DNA of 64,000 bases from an uncultured Phocaeicola sp. (lineage in GTDB: Bacteria > Bacteroidota > Bacteroidia > Bacteroidales > Bacteroidaceae), in contig CALUIZ010000006.1 of assembly GCA_944320815.1 (NCBI GenBank), positions 1 through 64,000 on the forward strand, written 5' to 3'. Positions within the stretch are counted from its first letter, which is position 1, and each line of letters opens with the position of its first letter. The notes under the pieces are model-generated. The model had not been told where the DNA came from, did no database searches, and worked only from the letters and a program-made list of their open reading frames with translations. Below are positions 43,171 to 53,469 of this stretch, one piece after another. Position numbers and translations under genes: made by a program.

Positions 43171-44267
43171 TTTTTCTTACAGATCATTATTGAATGTCCT
43201 AATCCCAATCCATCAACAATCTCTTCGATTTCTAGACCGGCATTGTTGACACATCTTTCCATGTCAGACGAGTGATACATTTTACTGTTACCATTGGCGA
43301 GAGCTGTAAAATAGATGCTTGTCAATGTGAGGCAATAAGCTGCTGTTTCAAACTTCTGTCTGTCCCAGAAAGTTTCCATAATGTATAGTCTTGAATTTTC
43401 ATCCATCGATTCCGCAGCTCTTCTACAGATACTCGTCACTTCCTCTTCCGAGAAACAATCCAAGAATTGACTCATCCAGATCACATCAAATGCTGGGGCA
43501 GGAAATTTGACAGACTTGTCCAGCAAATTACAAGGATATGCATGTATTCTGTCTGCACCGTCTATATTCTTTGTATGTTCACGCATCATTGCTACCTGTT
43601 GTGGCAAATCCATAATGGTTACTTCAACAGACGGATTATATTGAACACATTTAGTTGCCCATCTTCCTGTATTCCCACCGACATCCAATATTCTGTTTAC
43701 TTTCTTTGCACCATCAAATATAATTTTCAGAGCAGCTTCGAATGATCCATCTGAATAGAAATGATCGAAGCAGAACCAGCTATTTTGGACATTCTCCGGC
43801 AAACTTGACAAGGCTTCGTATATTGTTGGCCAGTCACCGAAAGATTTCAGTCCTGACGGTTTGCCTTCCAGGAGGGCTTCTTCCAGGTTATACAAGCCTT
43901 TATAGTTTACGTCATGGTTGAAGTTCATATTCACCCTTGCCATATTGTCATTTAAAAGGAACCATCCTGTTTTTGACAGTTGATACATATCTTCTTTAAT
44001 CAAAACCGTTCCTATAGACAAGGACGCTTCCAGCAAGACTTGTGCCGCGTATAAACTTAAGCCTGTATTTTCTGCTATCTGTTTCTGGGTTAAACCTTCT
44101 CTATTCTTTGACAACAGTTCAAGAATCCCAAATTTCACCATCAGTCTTGATACTTGGAAGACTATCGGTCCAAAGGCAATTTCTTGCGCTCTTCTTTGGG
44201 CTTCTATTGCCGTAAGTCTCTCATGGGAATATATCTCTTCTAATTGAGGTGTAAGTTTCATTTTCAA
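43167..44267 (-). CDS. O-methyltransferase (dimerising, acetylserotonin-type)
   Basis: 366 residues. The N-terminal helical dimerisation domain (about 25-100, KFGILELLSKNREGLTQKQ with a winged-helix-like turn) is followed by a SAM-binding Rossmann domain (ILDVGGNTGRWA at about 194, then SRLYIMETFWDR). This is the O-methyltransferase type used for phenol hydroxyls, here probably the aryl head group of the pigment. Complete; overlaps the dehydratase by four bases. Confidence 0.85.
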   Translation of the reverse strand: MKMKLTPQLEEIYSHERLTAIEAQRRAQEIAFGPIVFQVSRLMVKFGILELLSKNREGLTQKQIAENTGLSLYAAQVLLEASLSIGTVLIKEDMYQLSKTGWFLLNDNMARVNMNFNHDVNYKGLYNLEEALLEGKPSGLKSFGDWPTIYEALSSLPENVQNSWFCFDHFYSDGSFEAALKIIFDGAKKVNRILDVGGNTGRWATKCVQYNPSVEVTIMDLPQQVAMMREHTKNIDGADRIHAYPCNLLDKSVKFPAPAFDVIWMSQFLDCFSEEEVTSICRRAAESMDENSRLYIMETFWDRQKFETAAYCLTLTSIYFTALANGNSKMYHSSDMERCVNNAGLEIEEIVDGLGLGHSIMICKKK

Positions 44268-44272
44268 TTAAT

Positions 44273-45157
44273 TTAAATCCAGAACCTATAGAAATTGAAC
44301 CACTGCTGCGGATATCTTCTAACTATCGATTCTAAAGACCTGATATATTGGTTTACTAAATTCTCTGTCGTTGCGTTCTTGTTTATTTCTGCTTCTTCAA
44401 AGATGAATCTGTATGTACAGTCCTTTTCTCGCATTGAATAATAGAATACAACCGGAACCCTACATTTATTGGCAATCTTAAACGGGCCTATAGGAAGTCT
44501 GACTTGTCCGCCCAAAAAGTCTAGAATTACAGATGAGTTTTCATCCAAATACCTGTCTCCATTGAAACATACATATTCGCCATTGTCAAGTGCCATTTTT
44601 ATATTTATCATGGCACCCAATGTATCTTCATTGACAGGTATAATTTTAAAATTCTGCTTTTCTGATGCATTTTCAATTACTTCTTTAATACCGCTATGTT
44701 CTGTATCAAACATTACAATATTGATCTTTTTCCCATAATTGCCGAAAAACGCCGCGCCTGCTTCCCAACATCCGACATGCGCACCTATCAAGACAACGCC
44801 ATTACTGTTATCTATTATGTCAATAAATCTTTGATAATTGTCAAATTTAAAATGATACTTACTGGATAGGCCGCTTTTTATCGCTAATTTGTCAATTAAA
44901 GTTTGACCAAATACATAATAATGCTGGTACAGTTTCAAGATTGATTTAAGTGTCCCGTAATGAAGTCTTTTCCTATTATATATCCATATTGCCTGTGTGG
45001 CTTTTGGTGCAAAAGGAATAAAATGGACAACGACAAGGGCCAAAAAGCAATAGGCTATCTTGATTCCCAGTAATTTTATTGTGTAAATAAAAAACAGATA
45101 GCCTAATCTTCCTCCCCTTGATTTTCCACTCCATTTACGTTTCACTGATTTATGCAT
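44273..45157 (-). CDS. LpxL/HtrB-like acyltransferase
   Basis: 294 residues. N-terminal hydrophobic region, then the lipid A acyltransferase pattern: VLIGAHVGCWEAG (HxxxxE-like active site), CFNGDRYLD and VVFYYSMREKDCTYRF. The LpxL family transfers acyl chains to a lipid; in aryl-polyene clusters a member attaches the polyene to a membrane lipid. Overlaps the second carrier protein gene by eight bases. Confidence 0.85.
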   Translation of the reverse strand: MHKSVKRKWSGKSRGGRLGYLFFIYTIKLLGIKIAYCFLALVVVHFIPFAPKATQAIWIYNRKRLHYGTLKSILKLYQHYYVFGQTLIDKLAIKSGLSSKYHFKFDNYQRFIDIIDNSNGVVLIGAHVGCWEAGAAFFGNYGKKINIVMFDTEHSGIKEVIENASEKQNFKIIPVNEDTLGAMINIKMALDNGEYVCFNGDRYLDENSSVILDFLGGQVRLPIGPFKIANKCRVPVVFYYSMREKDCTYRFIFEEAEINKNATTENLVNQYIRSLESIVRRYPQQWFNFYRFWI

Positions 45158-45395
45158 TTATTTTCTTTTCCAATAATTCATAAAAATCCGAGAAAGTTTT
45201 CACATCCACAAAGTCAGGAGCAGTCAACGTAACCCCAAAGTTCTGCTGAGCCAAAACTACAACATCCACAAGGTCAAGACTGTCCAGCCCCAATGTGTCC
45301 TTTAAAGACGCATCCGGTGTTATTGTATCCACATCTATTTCAAACTCTTCTGCCAGAATCGTGCGAGCTTTTTCAATAATTTCTTCTTTTGTCAT
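45150..45395 (-). CDS. Acyl carrier protein
   Basis: 81 residues, acidic. TLGLDSLDLVDV carries the phosphopantetheine Ser. Partner of the neighbouring ketosynthase (45402). Confidence 0.9.
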   Translation of the reverse strand: MTKEEIIEKARTILAEEFEIDVDTITPDASLKDTLGLDSLDLVDVVVLAQQNFGVTLTAPDFVDVKTFSDFYELLEKKINA

Positions 45396-45401
45396 GTCTC
45401 T

Positions 45402-46625
45402 TTATTTTAATTTAGTTACTATTAATGATGAATTTGTACCACCAAATCCGAACGAATTGCTCAGATAAGTGTCAAATGGCATATCTATTCTTTGCGTAGG
45501 TATATTCAATAGAGCAGACGCTTCATCAGGCTCTTCGAAGTTGAGATTCATTGCTATGAAATCATTTTGCATCATCAATGTTGAATAAACGATTTCACTG
45601 GCTCCGGCCATCCACATTTCATGACCGGTGAAGCATTTTGTGGAAGCGACAAAAGGTTTGTGACTGCCAAAAACCTCATTAATCGCTTTTGCTTCATTGA
45701 AATCACCAATAGGCGTTGATGTAGCATGGGCGTTTATATATTGAATATCACTGATGTTTATTCCGGCATCTTGAACAGCTCTTCTTAAAGAACGTGTTGG
45801 TCCATCCACATTTGGCACTGATATGTGGTCTCCATTGGAAGAGAATCCATAGCCTATTATTTCTGCTAATATCGTCGCTCCTCTCTTGACTGCCGATTCA
45901 TAACTTTCGATAATTACACATGCCGCACCTCCACTTGGCACTAAACCATCTCTACTCTTATCAAAAGGCCGGGATGCTTTGGTTGGCTCATCTTCTCTGA
46001 TGGAAAATGCACTCAATGCATCAAAATTACCTACAGAGAAAACATTTACTTCTTCGGCTCCACCACAGATTATGCAATCTTGCAGGCCCTGTTTTATAAG
46101 CAGATATCCCAAGCCTATAGCATGAGAACCACTTGCACAAGCTCCGGACACCGTAAAGTTTATGCCTTTCAGATTAAAGATTGTGGACAGATTCATGGTT
46201 ATTGTTGAGTTCATGGTTTGAAATATGTTTCCAGAACCAACCATAACCGTGTTTTTCTTCTCTCTTATAATATCTGCTCCTTTTATTACCGGTTCGGCGC
46301 AACTGTCATTTCCAAACAATATTCCCACCTCATTATTTTTCAGATAGTCCTGGTCTATCCCAGCTTGCTCCAATGCTTCTTTTGTTGCAACAAACGCATA
46401 TTGTCCCTGCTCTGGCAAGCATAGTCTTTGTCTCCGATCCAAAAGGTTTCTCAGATTAGGTGTCTTTATTATTCCTGTCAAAGAGGAACGATAACCCATT
46501 TCTTTCCTTTTAGGATCTATTCCGATACCGGACTTGCCTTCAAATAATGACTCAAGTACCTCCGCTTTATTTTGACCGATACAGGAATAGATTCCCATAC
46601 CTGTTATTACGACTCTTCTATTCAT
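45402..46625 (-). CDS. Beta-ketoacyl-ACP synthase (FabF type)
   Basis: 407 residues. VSGACASGSHAIG has the nucleophile Cys, NAHATSTPIGD the first His and KCFTGHEMWMAGASE the second. Slightly different active-site loops from the one at 39220 suggest a separate step. Seven bases after the ketoreductase gene stop. Confidence 0.9.
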   Translation of the reverse strand: MNRRVVITGMGIYSCIGQNKAEVLESLFEGKSGIGIDPKRKEMGYRSSLTGIIKTPNLRNLLDRRQRLCLPEQGQYAFVATKEALEQAGIDQDYLKNNEVGILFGNDSCAEPVIKGADIIREKKNTVMVGSGNIFQTMNSTITMNLSTIFNLKGINFTVSGACASGSHAIGLGYLLIKQGLQDCIICGGAEEVNVFSVGNFDALSAFSIREDEPTKASRPFDKSRDGLVPSGGAACVIIESYESAVKRGATILAEIIGYGFSSNGDHISVPNVDGPTRSLRRAVQDAGINISDIQYINAHATSTPIGDFNEAKAINEVFGSHKPFVASTKCFTGHEMWMAGASEIVYSTLMMQNDFIAMNLNFEEPDEASALLNIPTQRIDMPFDTYLSNSFGFGGTNSSLIVTKLK

Positions 46626-46631
46626 ATATCA

Positions 46632-47375
46632 TTAAGTGTAAATGCCTCCATTTATAGATATAACCTCTCCAGTTATGTATGCCGCAGAATCTGAAGCCAA
46701 GAAATTAACAAGCTCCGCCACTTCTTCTGGTTTTCCGAATCTACCAACCGGAATATGTGTCTTAAGCTCAGTTTGGTTCAAATCACTTGTCATATCAGTT
46801 TCTATGAATCCTGGCGCTACGGCATTTACTGTTATTTTCTTCTTTGCAACTTCTTGTGCCAGAGCCTTAGTAGCCGCTATTACTCCTCCCTTTGCAGCAG
46901 AATAGTTTACTTGTCCTGGCATTCCTTTGATCCCAGATAAGGATACGACATTTATTATCCTTCCCCATTTCTTCACAAGCATATTCTGCAATAAAGCATG
47001 CGTCACATTGTAGAATCCATTTAAACTTATATTAAGTACCTGAGCCCAATCATCTTCCGGCATCCATATGAGCAGGTTATCTTTTCTTATCCCAGCATTA
47101 TTCACCAATACTGATATATAGTCATTTTCATGACTGCTTTTCCACTGCTCTATAGCTGCATTCACTTCGCTCCTTTCAGAAACGTCAAACTGAAGAATCT
47201 CAGCTTCCACTCCTAATTCCTTTATTATTCTTTGAGTTTCTTCCGCTTGTTCTCTATTTGATACATAATTTATTACGATATTGTATCCGCTTTGCGCAAG
47301 TCTTATAGCGACAGCTCTGCCTATACCTCTACTGCCGCCTGTTACAAGTGCATATTTGTTGGTGTTGTATGACAT
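46632..47375 (-). CDS. 3-oxoacyl-ACP reductase (FabG-type)
   Basis: 247 residues. Short-chain reductase: TGGSRGIGRAVA (NADPH-binding), VNNAGIRKDNL, and the Ser-Tyr-Lys triad in VVSLSGIKGMPGQVNYSAAKGG. Ends with GFIETDMT and ITGEVISINGG. It makes 3-hydroxyacyl carrier intermediates for the dehydratases. 16 bases after the lyase gene. Confidence 0.9.
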   Translation of the reverse strand: MSYNTNKYALVTGGSRGIGRAVAIRLAQSGYNIVINYVSNREQAEETQRIIKELGVEAEILQFDVSERSEVNAAIEQWKSSHENDYISVLVNNAGIRKDNLLIWMPEDDWAQVLNISLNGFYNVTHALLQNMLVKKWGRIINVVSLSGIKGMPGQVNYSAAKGGVIAATKALAQEVAKKKITVNAVAPGFIETDMTSDLNQTELKTHIPVGRFGKPEEVAELVNFLASDSAAYITGEVISINGGIYT

Positions 47376-47391
47376 ACAAAATCCTTTTAGC

Positions 47392-48903
47392 TTATTGTTT
47401 CAAGAAAGTGACGAGCTTTCTAATCTCTTCATATTTTGGTGTATCTTCAGCAAATGACGGAACTATATTCCTTATCTGATTATACAAAGTCCTTGTTTCA
47501 GGTGCCAAGTCTCCTGCTATTTGCAAGCAATCTACAGCCTGAACTAAAGCCATCATATGAATTGCCATGACCTGATATGAGTTCTCAATTACATGCGCGC
47601 ATAATAGTGCTGAATTAGTTCCCATTGATACTATGTCCTGATTGTCATTGTTATTTGGAATAGAATGTATATACATTGGATTCGATAATGTCTGACTCTC
47701 AGCCGTAGTAGACGTTGCCGTGAATTGTGAAGCCTGGAGACCATAATTAAGTCCCAACTTACCTAAATTGACGAACGGCGGCAATATCCCGTTAATTCTA
47801 TCATGAAATAGGTAATTCATCTGCCTTTCGGTCAACATGGTTAATTTTGTCACAGATATCTTTAGCTTATCCATTTCAAAAGAAACATAATCCCCATGAA
47901 AATTCCCTCCATGCAAAACGGTGTTATGTTCTTTATCTACAATAGGGTTGTCATCAACTGAATTCAATTCATTGATTAAAACAGTTTTTGCATTTTCCCA
48001 TTCATCATAGATCGGACCTAATATCTGTGGAATACATCTTAATGAATAATATGGCTGTACCTTATGTTGAAATACATTATTCTCCTGAGGGTGATAAAGT
48101 TCTTCTGTCCTGTTTCGCAGCCTTTTACTGCCAGAAGACATTTCTCTCATTTGTTCAGCCACTATTTTTTGCCCTTTATGCAACTTAAGTCCGTTAAGTA
48201 CTTCTGACATAAAGTCATCATAAGAAGATGCTATCTCATTCATCATGACTGAAGCCAATAAAGACCAGTGTATCAGTTTCTTCGCTAACAGCAGATTGAC
48301 TAGGCCTATACCCGTCATAACTGCAGTGCCGTTGGTCAAAGCAAGTCCTTCACGAATGTACATCTTCAGAGGTTTGAGACCTAGCTGTTCCAGCACATCT
48401 GAAGATTTCATTATTCTCCCCAAATAAGAAACTTCCCCTTCTCCGATTAACGCTAAAGCCAAATGAGCTAACTGTACTAAATCTCCACTTGCCCCCACAC
48501 TTCCATGCTCAGGTATAACAGGATAAACTTTCTTGTTGAAGAACTGTATTAATAATTCAACACTATTGGCATGCACCCCAGAATGACCTTTGATGAAGGT
48601 CATAATTCTTGATAAAAGAGCGGCCCTTACATAAATAGGAGAAAGCGGATTCCCTGCTCCCGTTGAATGACTACGAATTATATTGTATTGTAATTTTTCC
48701 AGATCATTTTCCTCAATCTTCCATTGAGCCATCGGCCCGAAACCGGTATTAATGCCGTATATTACTTTTTCTTTTGAAAATCCTTTCAGAAACTCATAAG
48801 ATTCACTTATTTGTTTCTTCAAGTCTGATGTTAGATTTAACTCTTCTTCTTGAAGAATCAGTTTATCTACATCTTCTAAAGTCAGTACCTCTTTTATCTC
48901 CAT
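47392..48903 (-). CDS. Aromatic amino acid ammonia-lyase, tyrosine-type likely
   Basis: 503 residues of the HAL/PAL/TAL family. The MIO cofactor triad Ala-Ser-Gly (138-140) is in GSVGASGDLVQLAHL, with YGINTGFG at 49-56. The overall reading, including IRSHSTGAG, closely resembles what I recall of the tyrosine ammonia-lyase from Flavobacterium johnsoniae. It would turn tyrosine to 4-coumarate and ammonia, the usual starter for flexirubin-like pigments. His-versus-Tyr selectivity cannot be proved from motifs alone. First enzyme gene of the cluster. Confidence 0.85.
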   Translation of the reverse strand: MEIKEVLTLEDVDKLILQEEELNLTSDLKKQISESYEFLKGFSKEKVIYGINTGFGPMAQWKIEENDLEKLQYNIIRSHSTGAGNPLSPIYVRAALLSRIMTFIKGHSGVHANSVELLIQFFNKKVYPVIPEHGSVGASGDLVQLAHLALALIGEGEVSYLGRIMKSSDVLEQLGLKPLKMYIREGLALTNGTAVMTGIGLVNLLLAKKLIHWSLLASVMMNEIASSYDDFMSEVLNGLKLHKGQKIVAEQMREMSSGSKRLRNRTEELYHPQENNVFQHKVQPYYSLRCIPQILGPIYDEWENAKTVLINELNSVDDNPIVDKEHNTVLHGGNFHGDYVSFEMDKLKISVTKLTMLTERQMNYLFHDRINGILPPFVNLGKLGLNYGLQASQFTATSTTAESQTLSNPMYIHSIPNNNDNQDIVSMGTNSALLCAHVIENSYQVMAIHMMALVQAVDCLQIAGDLAPETRTLYNQIRNIVPSFAEDTPKYEEIRKLVTFLKQ

Positions 48904-48960
48904 AAGTATAGTCCATTGATTTGATCTTTATATTAAGACAAATCACTTTAACAGAGTGTC

Positions 48961-49170
48961 TTATTCATTCTTGCTGCTATACAACAAGTCCTTGATATCT
49001 ATTCCCAGTATTTCAGCTATTGCAGAAAGCGTCTGCAAATCAGGCTGAGAAGTGTTTGTACACCATTTAGATACTGTCGTTGGATCTTTCCCCAATTGTG
49101 CTGCCAGCCATTTCCCGGTTCTCTTTTTTTCTGCTAAAACTACTTTTAATCGATTTAAGTCTTTCATCAC
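48961..49170 (-). CDS. XRE-family helix-turn-helix regulator
   Basis: 69 residues, one HTH domain: GKWLAAQLGKDPTTVSKWCT with the recognition helix, then AIAEILGIDIKDLLY. Short, so it probably dimerises. It lies 57 bases upstream of the ammonia-lyase gene on the same strand and at the head of the cluster, so it may regulate it. It could also be an unlinked regulator read through. Confidence 0.8.
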   Translation of the reverse strand: MMKDLNRLKVVLAEKKRTGKWLAAQLGKDPTTVSKWCTNTSQPDLQTLSAIAEILGIDIKDLLYSSKNE

Positions 49171-49190
49171 CTATTTATTAGAGTTGACCG

Positions 49191-49198
49191 CAAATTTA
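49191..49198 (-). promoter_or_regulatory. Bacteroides -7 box (TAAATTTG) for the regulator/pigment operon
   Basis: Minus-strand TAAATTTG, followed by C, about 20 bases before the ATG at 49170. The -33 box is not clear. Confidence 0.5.
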
Positions 49199-49303
49199 TA
49201 GATTTTCCACTTAATAGCAAAATACTTTAATCCAAATCCAGAGCAAACACATTTGAGAAAGTTTCGTGATGACCTACACCGTGGCGGAATGAAACCAAGC
49301 AAA

Positions 49304-49355
49304 CCCCGACAAAAAAGGGAGCCACTTTTCATCGTGACTCCCTTTTCTGTCGGGG
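49304..49355 (-). terminator. Hairpin terminator behind the tRNA
   Basis: Arms at 49304-49321 and 49338-49355 pair with one mismatch; the T-rich stretch sits in the distal arm on the minus strand, just after the tRNA 3' end. The outer part of the right arm is also tRNA acceptor sequence. Confidence 0.6.
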
Positions 49356-49424
49356 TAGCGGGATTCGAACCCACGACCCCCTGCTCCCAAAGCAGGTGCG
49401 CTAACCGGACTGCGCTACACCCCG
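49350..49424 (-). tRNA. tRNA-Pro (anticodon TGG)
   Basis: 75 bases. The acceptor stem CGGGGTG pairs with TACCCCG, the T arm GTGGGTTCGAATCCC is standard, and the anticodon loop TTTGGGA shows TGG between CCTGC and GCAGG. CCA is not encoded. It sits at the boundary between the AT-rich cluster and the GC-rich core genes. Confidence 0.9.
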
Positions 49425-49501
49425 AAGAGGCTTTTCCTTAAAAGCGATGCAAAGATATGTGTTTCCGTTGGATTCTGCAAGTCTCCAGACAGATATTTTG
49501 C

Positions 49502-49554
49502 AAAAAAAATGGAAGAACCAAACCGGGGGAATTGCCCCGGGATGATTCTTCCAT
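49502..49554 (-). terminator. Rho-independent terminator of the ATP synthase operon
   Basis: Stem with ATGGAAGAA/TTCTTCCAT outer arms and CCGGGG/CCCCGG inner arms, followed by eight T on the minus strand. Confidence 0.85.
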
Positions 49555-49577
49555 ATATATCACCCTGACTGTCAGCG

Positions 49578-50471
49578 TCAAGCCATCGAACCGCCCACGA
49601 TATCCAACAGCTCGTTGGTAATCGCCTGCTGACGGCTCTTGTTGTAAATCAGTGTCAGTTCCTGTATCAGATCATTCGCGTTGTCGGTCGCAATCTGCAT
49701 GGCCATCGTGCGGGCCGCATGCTCCGCCGCGTTCGTGTCGAGCAGGACGGTATAGATTTTCATGCAGAGCACCTGCGGAAGCAGTCTCTCCACAATCTTC
49801 CCCGCCGAAGGCTCGATGATGTAGTCGGCGTTCATGGAAGGCGTGTCCGCACCGTCCGCCCTAGCCTCACCGACTTCACCCGACAGATCTATCGGGAGAT
49901 ACGTCTCGTGCGTGAGCACCTGGGTGGAAGTCGACTTGAAGTGGTTGTAGAGAAGCTCCACGCGCTGGATTTCCCCGTTGAGGAAACGCTCCATCAGCTC
50001 CGTGGCCAGTTCGGCGGCCTCCTTGTAGTTGGGCTTGCCGCTCATGTGCTGGTAGTCGCCCATCGGCTTGAGCCCCTTCATCTTCTTCACGGCATCGGCC
50101 ACCTTGCGGCCCACCGGATAGATGAGCAGGTTCTCGCGCCCCACCTCCTTGCCATACTTCTCGACCAGCTCGTTCAGATGGCGGATGACATTCGCGTTGA
50201 ATCCGCCGCACAGACTGCTGTTCGAAGCAAACACCACAATGGCAATCTTCTTCACATCATGATTCACGATGAAAGGCGACTCCACTGTAAGCCCCGCACC
50301 CAGAAAGTTGGTGAGCATGCGGTGCAGTCTGCGTTCGTAAGGAAGCATGCTCTCTATGGCGGCCTGCGCCTTGTGGAGCTTGGCCGACGCCACCATCTTC
50401 ATCGCCGAAGTGATTTTCAGCGTGCTTTGGATGGAGTTGATTCTTCCTTTTACTTCTTTCAGTGATGCCAT
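49578..50471 (-). CDS. atpG: ATP synthase gamma subunit
   Basis: 297 residues. Long helical N-terminus (ASLKEVKGRINSIQSTLKIT) and helical C-terminus ending QQAITNELLDIVGGSMA, forming the rotor stalk within the F1 head. Last gene of the operon, with a strong terminator just after its stop. Confidence 0.95.
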   Translation of the reverse strand: MASLKEVKGRINSIQSTLKITSAMKMVASAKLHKAQAAIESMLPYERRLHRMLTNFLGAGLTVESPFIVNHDVKKIAIVVFASNSSLCGGFNANVIRHLNELVEKYGKEVGRENLLIYPVGRKVADAVKKMKGLKPMGDYQHMSGKPNYKEAAELATELMERFLNGEIQRVELLYNHFKSTSTQVLTHETYLPIDLSGEVGEARADGADTPSMNADYIIEPSAGKIVERLLPQVLCMKIYTVLLDTNAAEHAARTMAMQIATDNANDLIQELTLIYNKSRQQAITNELLDIVGGSMA

Positions 50472-50476
50472 GGTGC

Positions 50477-52075
50477 TTATTCTTTAACTTTGAACTGTCC
50501 GGCCGTGTCGGCTGCAACCTTCTCGATAATGGCTGTTACTTCATCGTTGATTTTTCCGCTGCCCAGCACGTCGAGCACGTCTGTCTGATGGTTGGCGCGC
50601 ATCGTGGTGAGGAACGCATCCTGGAAGGCACGCACCCTGTCGAGAGGCACTTCGTGCATCAGACCTTTGGTTCCGCAATATAGGATGGCCACCTGCTCGC
50701 CCACCGGCATCGGCGAGTACTGGGGCTGGATCAGCAACTGGTTGTTCTTCCGTCCGCGGTCGATTGTCATGGCGGTCACGGGGTCCATGTCGCTGCTGAA
50801 CTTGGCGAATGCCTCCAGTTCGCGGTACTGCGCCTGGTCGATCTTCAGCGTACCGGCCACTTTCTTCATACTCTTCACCTGCGCGCTTCCGCCCACACGG
50901 GATACCGAGATACCCACGTTGATGGCTGGACGGAATCCCTGGTTGAACAGGTCGGTCTCAAGGAAGATCTGGCCGTCGGTGATGGAAATCACATTGGTCG
51001 GGATATAGGCCGAAACGTCGCCCGCCTGCGTCTCGATGATAGGCAGTGCGGTCAGTGAGCCGCCGGCCTTCACCCTCCCCTTCAGACTGGGAGGCAGGTC
51101 GTTCATCTGCTCGGCCACTTCCTGCTGGGTGATGATTTTCGCCGCACGCTCCAGCAGACGGGAGTGGAGGTAGAAGATGTCGCCCGGATAAGCCTCACGC
51201 CCTGACGGACGGCGCAGAATCAGCGACACCTCACGGTAGGCCACGGCCTGCTTCGAGAGGTCGTCGTAGACCACGAGCGCATGCCGGCCCGTGTCACGGA
51301 AATACTCGCCGATGGCTGCTCCCGCAAACGGAGCGAAGTACTGCAGGGCGGCAGGGTCGGAAGCCGTGGCGGCCACCACGATGGTATAGTCCATCGCCCC
51401 CTTCTCGCGCAGTGCGTTCACCAGGCTGGCCACCGTAGAACCTTTCTGTCCCACAGCCACATAGATACAATACACCGGATCGCCGGCTTCATAGTTGTGA
51501 CGCTGGTTGATGATGGTGTCGATGGCGATGGCAGTCTTTCCCGTCTGGCGGTCGCCGATAATCAGCTCACGCTGTCCGCGTCCGATAGGAATCATCGCGT
51601 CGATGGCCTTCAGACCTGTCTGAAGCGGTTCGGTCACCGGCTGGCGGAAAATAACGCCCGGAGCCTTGCGCTCCAGCGGCATCTCGCACGTTTCGCCGCC
51701 TATCTCCCCGCGTCCGTCCAGAGGCACGCCCAACGGGTCGATGACGCGTCCCAGCATGCCTTCGCCCACGTTGATGGAGGCGATACGGTTGGTGCGCTTC
51801 ACCACCATGCCCTCCTTGATCTGGTCGGTCGGACCCAGGAGCACGGCTCCCACATTGTCCTCCTCCAGATTCATCACCACACCCATGACACCGTTCTCAA
51901 ACTCAAGCAGCTCGTTGGCTTCCGCATTCCGGAGTCCGTAGATGCGCGCCACGCCGTCGCTCACCTGAAGCACGGTGCCCACTTCGTCGAATTTCAGCGA
52001 AGTGTCAATCCCCTGCAGCTGCTGGAGCAACACTTCCGAAACTTCACTGGGTTTTATATTATTGTTTTCTGGCAT
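50477..52075 (-). CDS. atpA: ATP synthase alpha subunit
   Basis: 532 residues. Walker A GDRQTGKT, preceded by PIGRGQREL and followed by [14 protein letters not shown]. The non-catalytic nucleotide-binding subunit of the F1 head. Ends five bases before the gamma start. Confidence 0.95.
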   Translation of the reverse strand: MPENNNIKPSEVSEVLLQQLQGIDTSLKFDEVGTVLQVSDGVARIYGLRNAEANELLEFENGVMGVVMNLEEDNVGAVLLGPTDQIKEGMVVKRTNRIASINVGEGMLGRVIDPLGVPLDGRGEIGGETCEMPLERKAPGVIFRQPVTEPLQTGLKAIDAMIPIGRGQRELIIGDRQTGKTAIAIDTIINQRHNYEAGDPVYCIYVAVGQKGSTVASLVNALREKGAMDYTIVVAATASDPAALQYFAPFAGAAIGEYFRDTGRHALVVYDDLSKQAVAYREVSLILRRPSGREAYPGDIFYLHSRLLERAAKIITQQEVAEQMNDLPPSLKGRVKAGGSLTALPIIETQAGDVSAYIPTNVISITDGQIFLETDLFNQGFRPAINVGISVSRVGGSAQVKSMKKVAGTLKIDQAQYRELEAFAKFSSDMDPVTAMTIDRGRKNNQLLIQPQYSPMPVGEQVAILYCGTKGLMHEVPLDRVRAFQDAFLTTMRANHQTDVLDVLGSGKINDEVTAIIEKVAADTAGQFKVKE

Positions 52076-52088
52076 AAACTTTTCTTTT

Positions 52089-52643
52089 TTAAACTATTCT
52101 TCTGTTTTTCGCTATAAACTGCTGTTCCACGCGCTTCAGCTGGTTGGCCACGCTGGCATCCATGCGTCTGCCGGCGATTTCGAAGACATACCCGCCCAGG
52201 AGCGAGGGGTCGACCTTCGTCTCTATCATGACCTTCCCCTTCGTCTGCCGGGAGGAAGCCTCTTCAAGCCTTTTCGCCAGCCTGGGAGCCGGAACTGCAG
52301 TCGTCAGTCTGCCGATGATGATGCGCTTGTCCTCGCGATACAGGTCAATGTACGACCACATCATGAACTGGAGGAACTTCTCCCGTCTTTCTTCCAGCAC
52401 CAGCGTGAAGAAACGGATCAGCTCCTTGCTGACTCCCTTTCCGCCCGCCCCTTCGCGGAGCAGACCGAGCTTGGTGCGGGCGTCCAGCACAGGGTTGTCC
52501 ACCGCCTGACGCAGTCCGGGCACTTCCGCGAAGCTTGCGGCAAGCCTCCGGGCCTCCTCGTACACCTTGTCTTCCGTCCCTGCCTCCTTCACATAGGCGA
52601 GCAGAGCCTTCGCGTAACGTCTGGAAACGACTCCCGTATTCAT
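52089..52643 (-). CDS. atpH: ATP synthase delta subunit
   Basis: 184 residues, helical. [16 protein letters not shown]-terminus and [19 protein letters not shown]-terminus are typical for OSCP/delta, which links F1 to the stator stalk. Ends 13 bases before the alpha start. Confidence 0.9.
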   Translation of the reverse strand: MNTGVVSRRYAKALLAYVKEAGTEDKVYEEARRLAASFAEVPGLRQAVDNPVLDARTKLGLLREGAGGKGVSKELIRFFTLVLEERREKFLQFMMWSYIDLYREDKRIIIGRLTTAVPAPRLAKRLEEASSRQTKGKVMIETKVDPSLLGGYVFEIAGRRMDASVANQLKRVEQQFIAKNRRIV

Positions 52644-52649
52644 AACCTG

Positions 52650-53153
52650 TTATTTTTTAGAGGATTCGAGCATTTCATCCAGCATACGGTCAATCAAAGC
52701 ATTCTGCTCCTTCCCGTCGGCGAGCTTTCCGCGCATGATCTTCTCCGCGATGCCCACTGACAGTACGGCCACCTGGCGGCGGATGTCGCGGATCGCGCTT
52801 TCCTTTTCGGTTTCGATCTGCTTCTTCACTTCCGCCATGAGACGCTGCCCTTCGGTCACCGCACGGTCCTGAGCGTCCTTGATGATGCGGTCGCGCGTCA
52901 CGGCGGCCTCGCTCAGTATGCGGTTCTGCTCCTCACGGGCCTGAGCCAGAATCTTTTCGCCCTCCTCCTTCACGTGGGCCAGCTGTTCGTTGGCCTCACG
53001 CGCAGACTTGAGCGAGTTGTCGATATATGCTTTCCGGTCCTCCACCGCCTTGATGATTACGGGGAAGCCGTATTTCGCCAGCAGGACGAACACGACTCCG
53101 AACGTAATGACCATCCAGAACAGCAGCCCCGGATCCGGAGTTAAAAGTCCCAT
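52650..53153 (-). CDS. atpF: ATP synthase b subunit
   Basis: 167 residues. One N-terminal membrane helix ([16 protein letters not shown]), then a long charged helix ([23 protein letters not shown]...) that forms the stator stalk. Ends six bases before the delta start. Confidence 0.9.
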   Translation of the reverse strand: MGLLTPDPGLLFWMVITFGVVFVLLAKYGFPVIIKAVEDRKAYIDNSLKSAREANEQLAHVKEEGEKILAQAREEQNRILSEAAVTRDRIIKDAQDRAVTEGQRLMAEVKKQIETEKESAIRDIRRQVAVLSVGIAEKIMRGKLADGKEQNALIDRMLDEMLESSKK

Positions 53154-53165
53154 AATCCGTTATTT

Positions 53166-53441
<276 letters not shown>

Positions 53442-53469
53442 TTATACTTTCTTTCTTTTTTTGATTTTC

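Noticed and set aside
27300..48903. Flexirubin (DarA/DarB) pathway
   Set aside because: No DarA/DarB-like genes are visible in the cluster, so only an aryl-polyene assignment is made.
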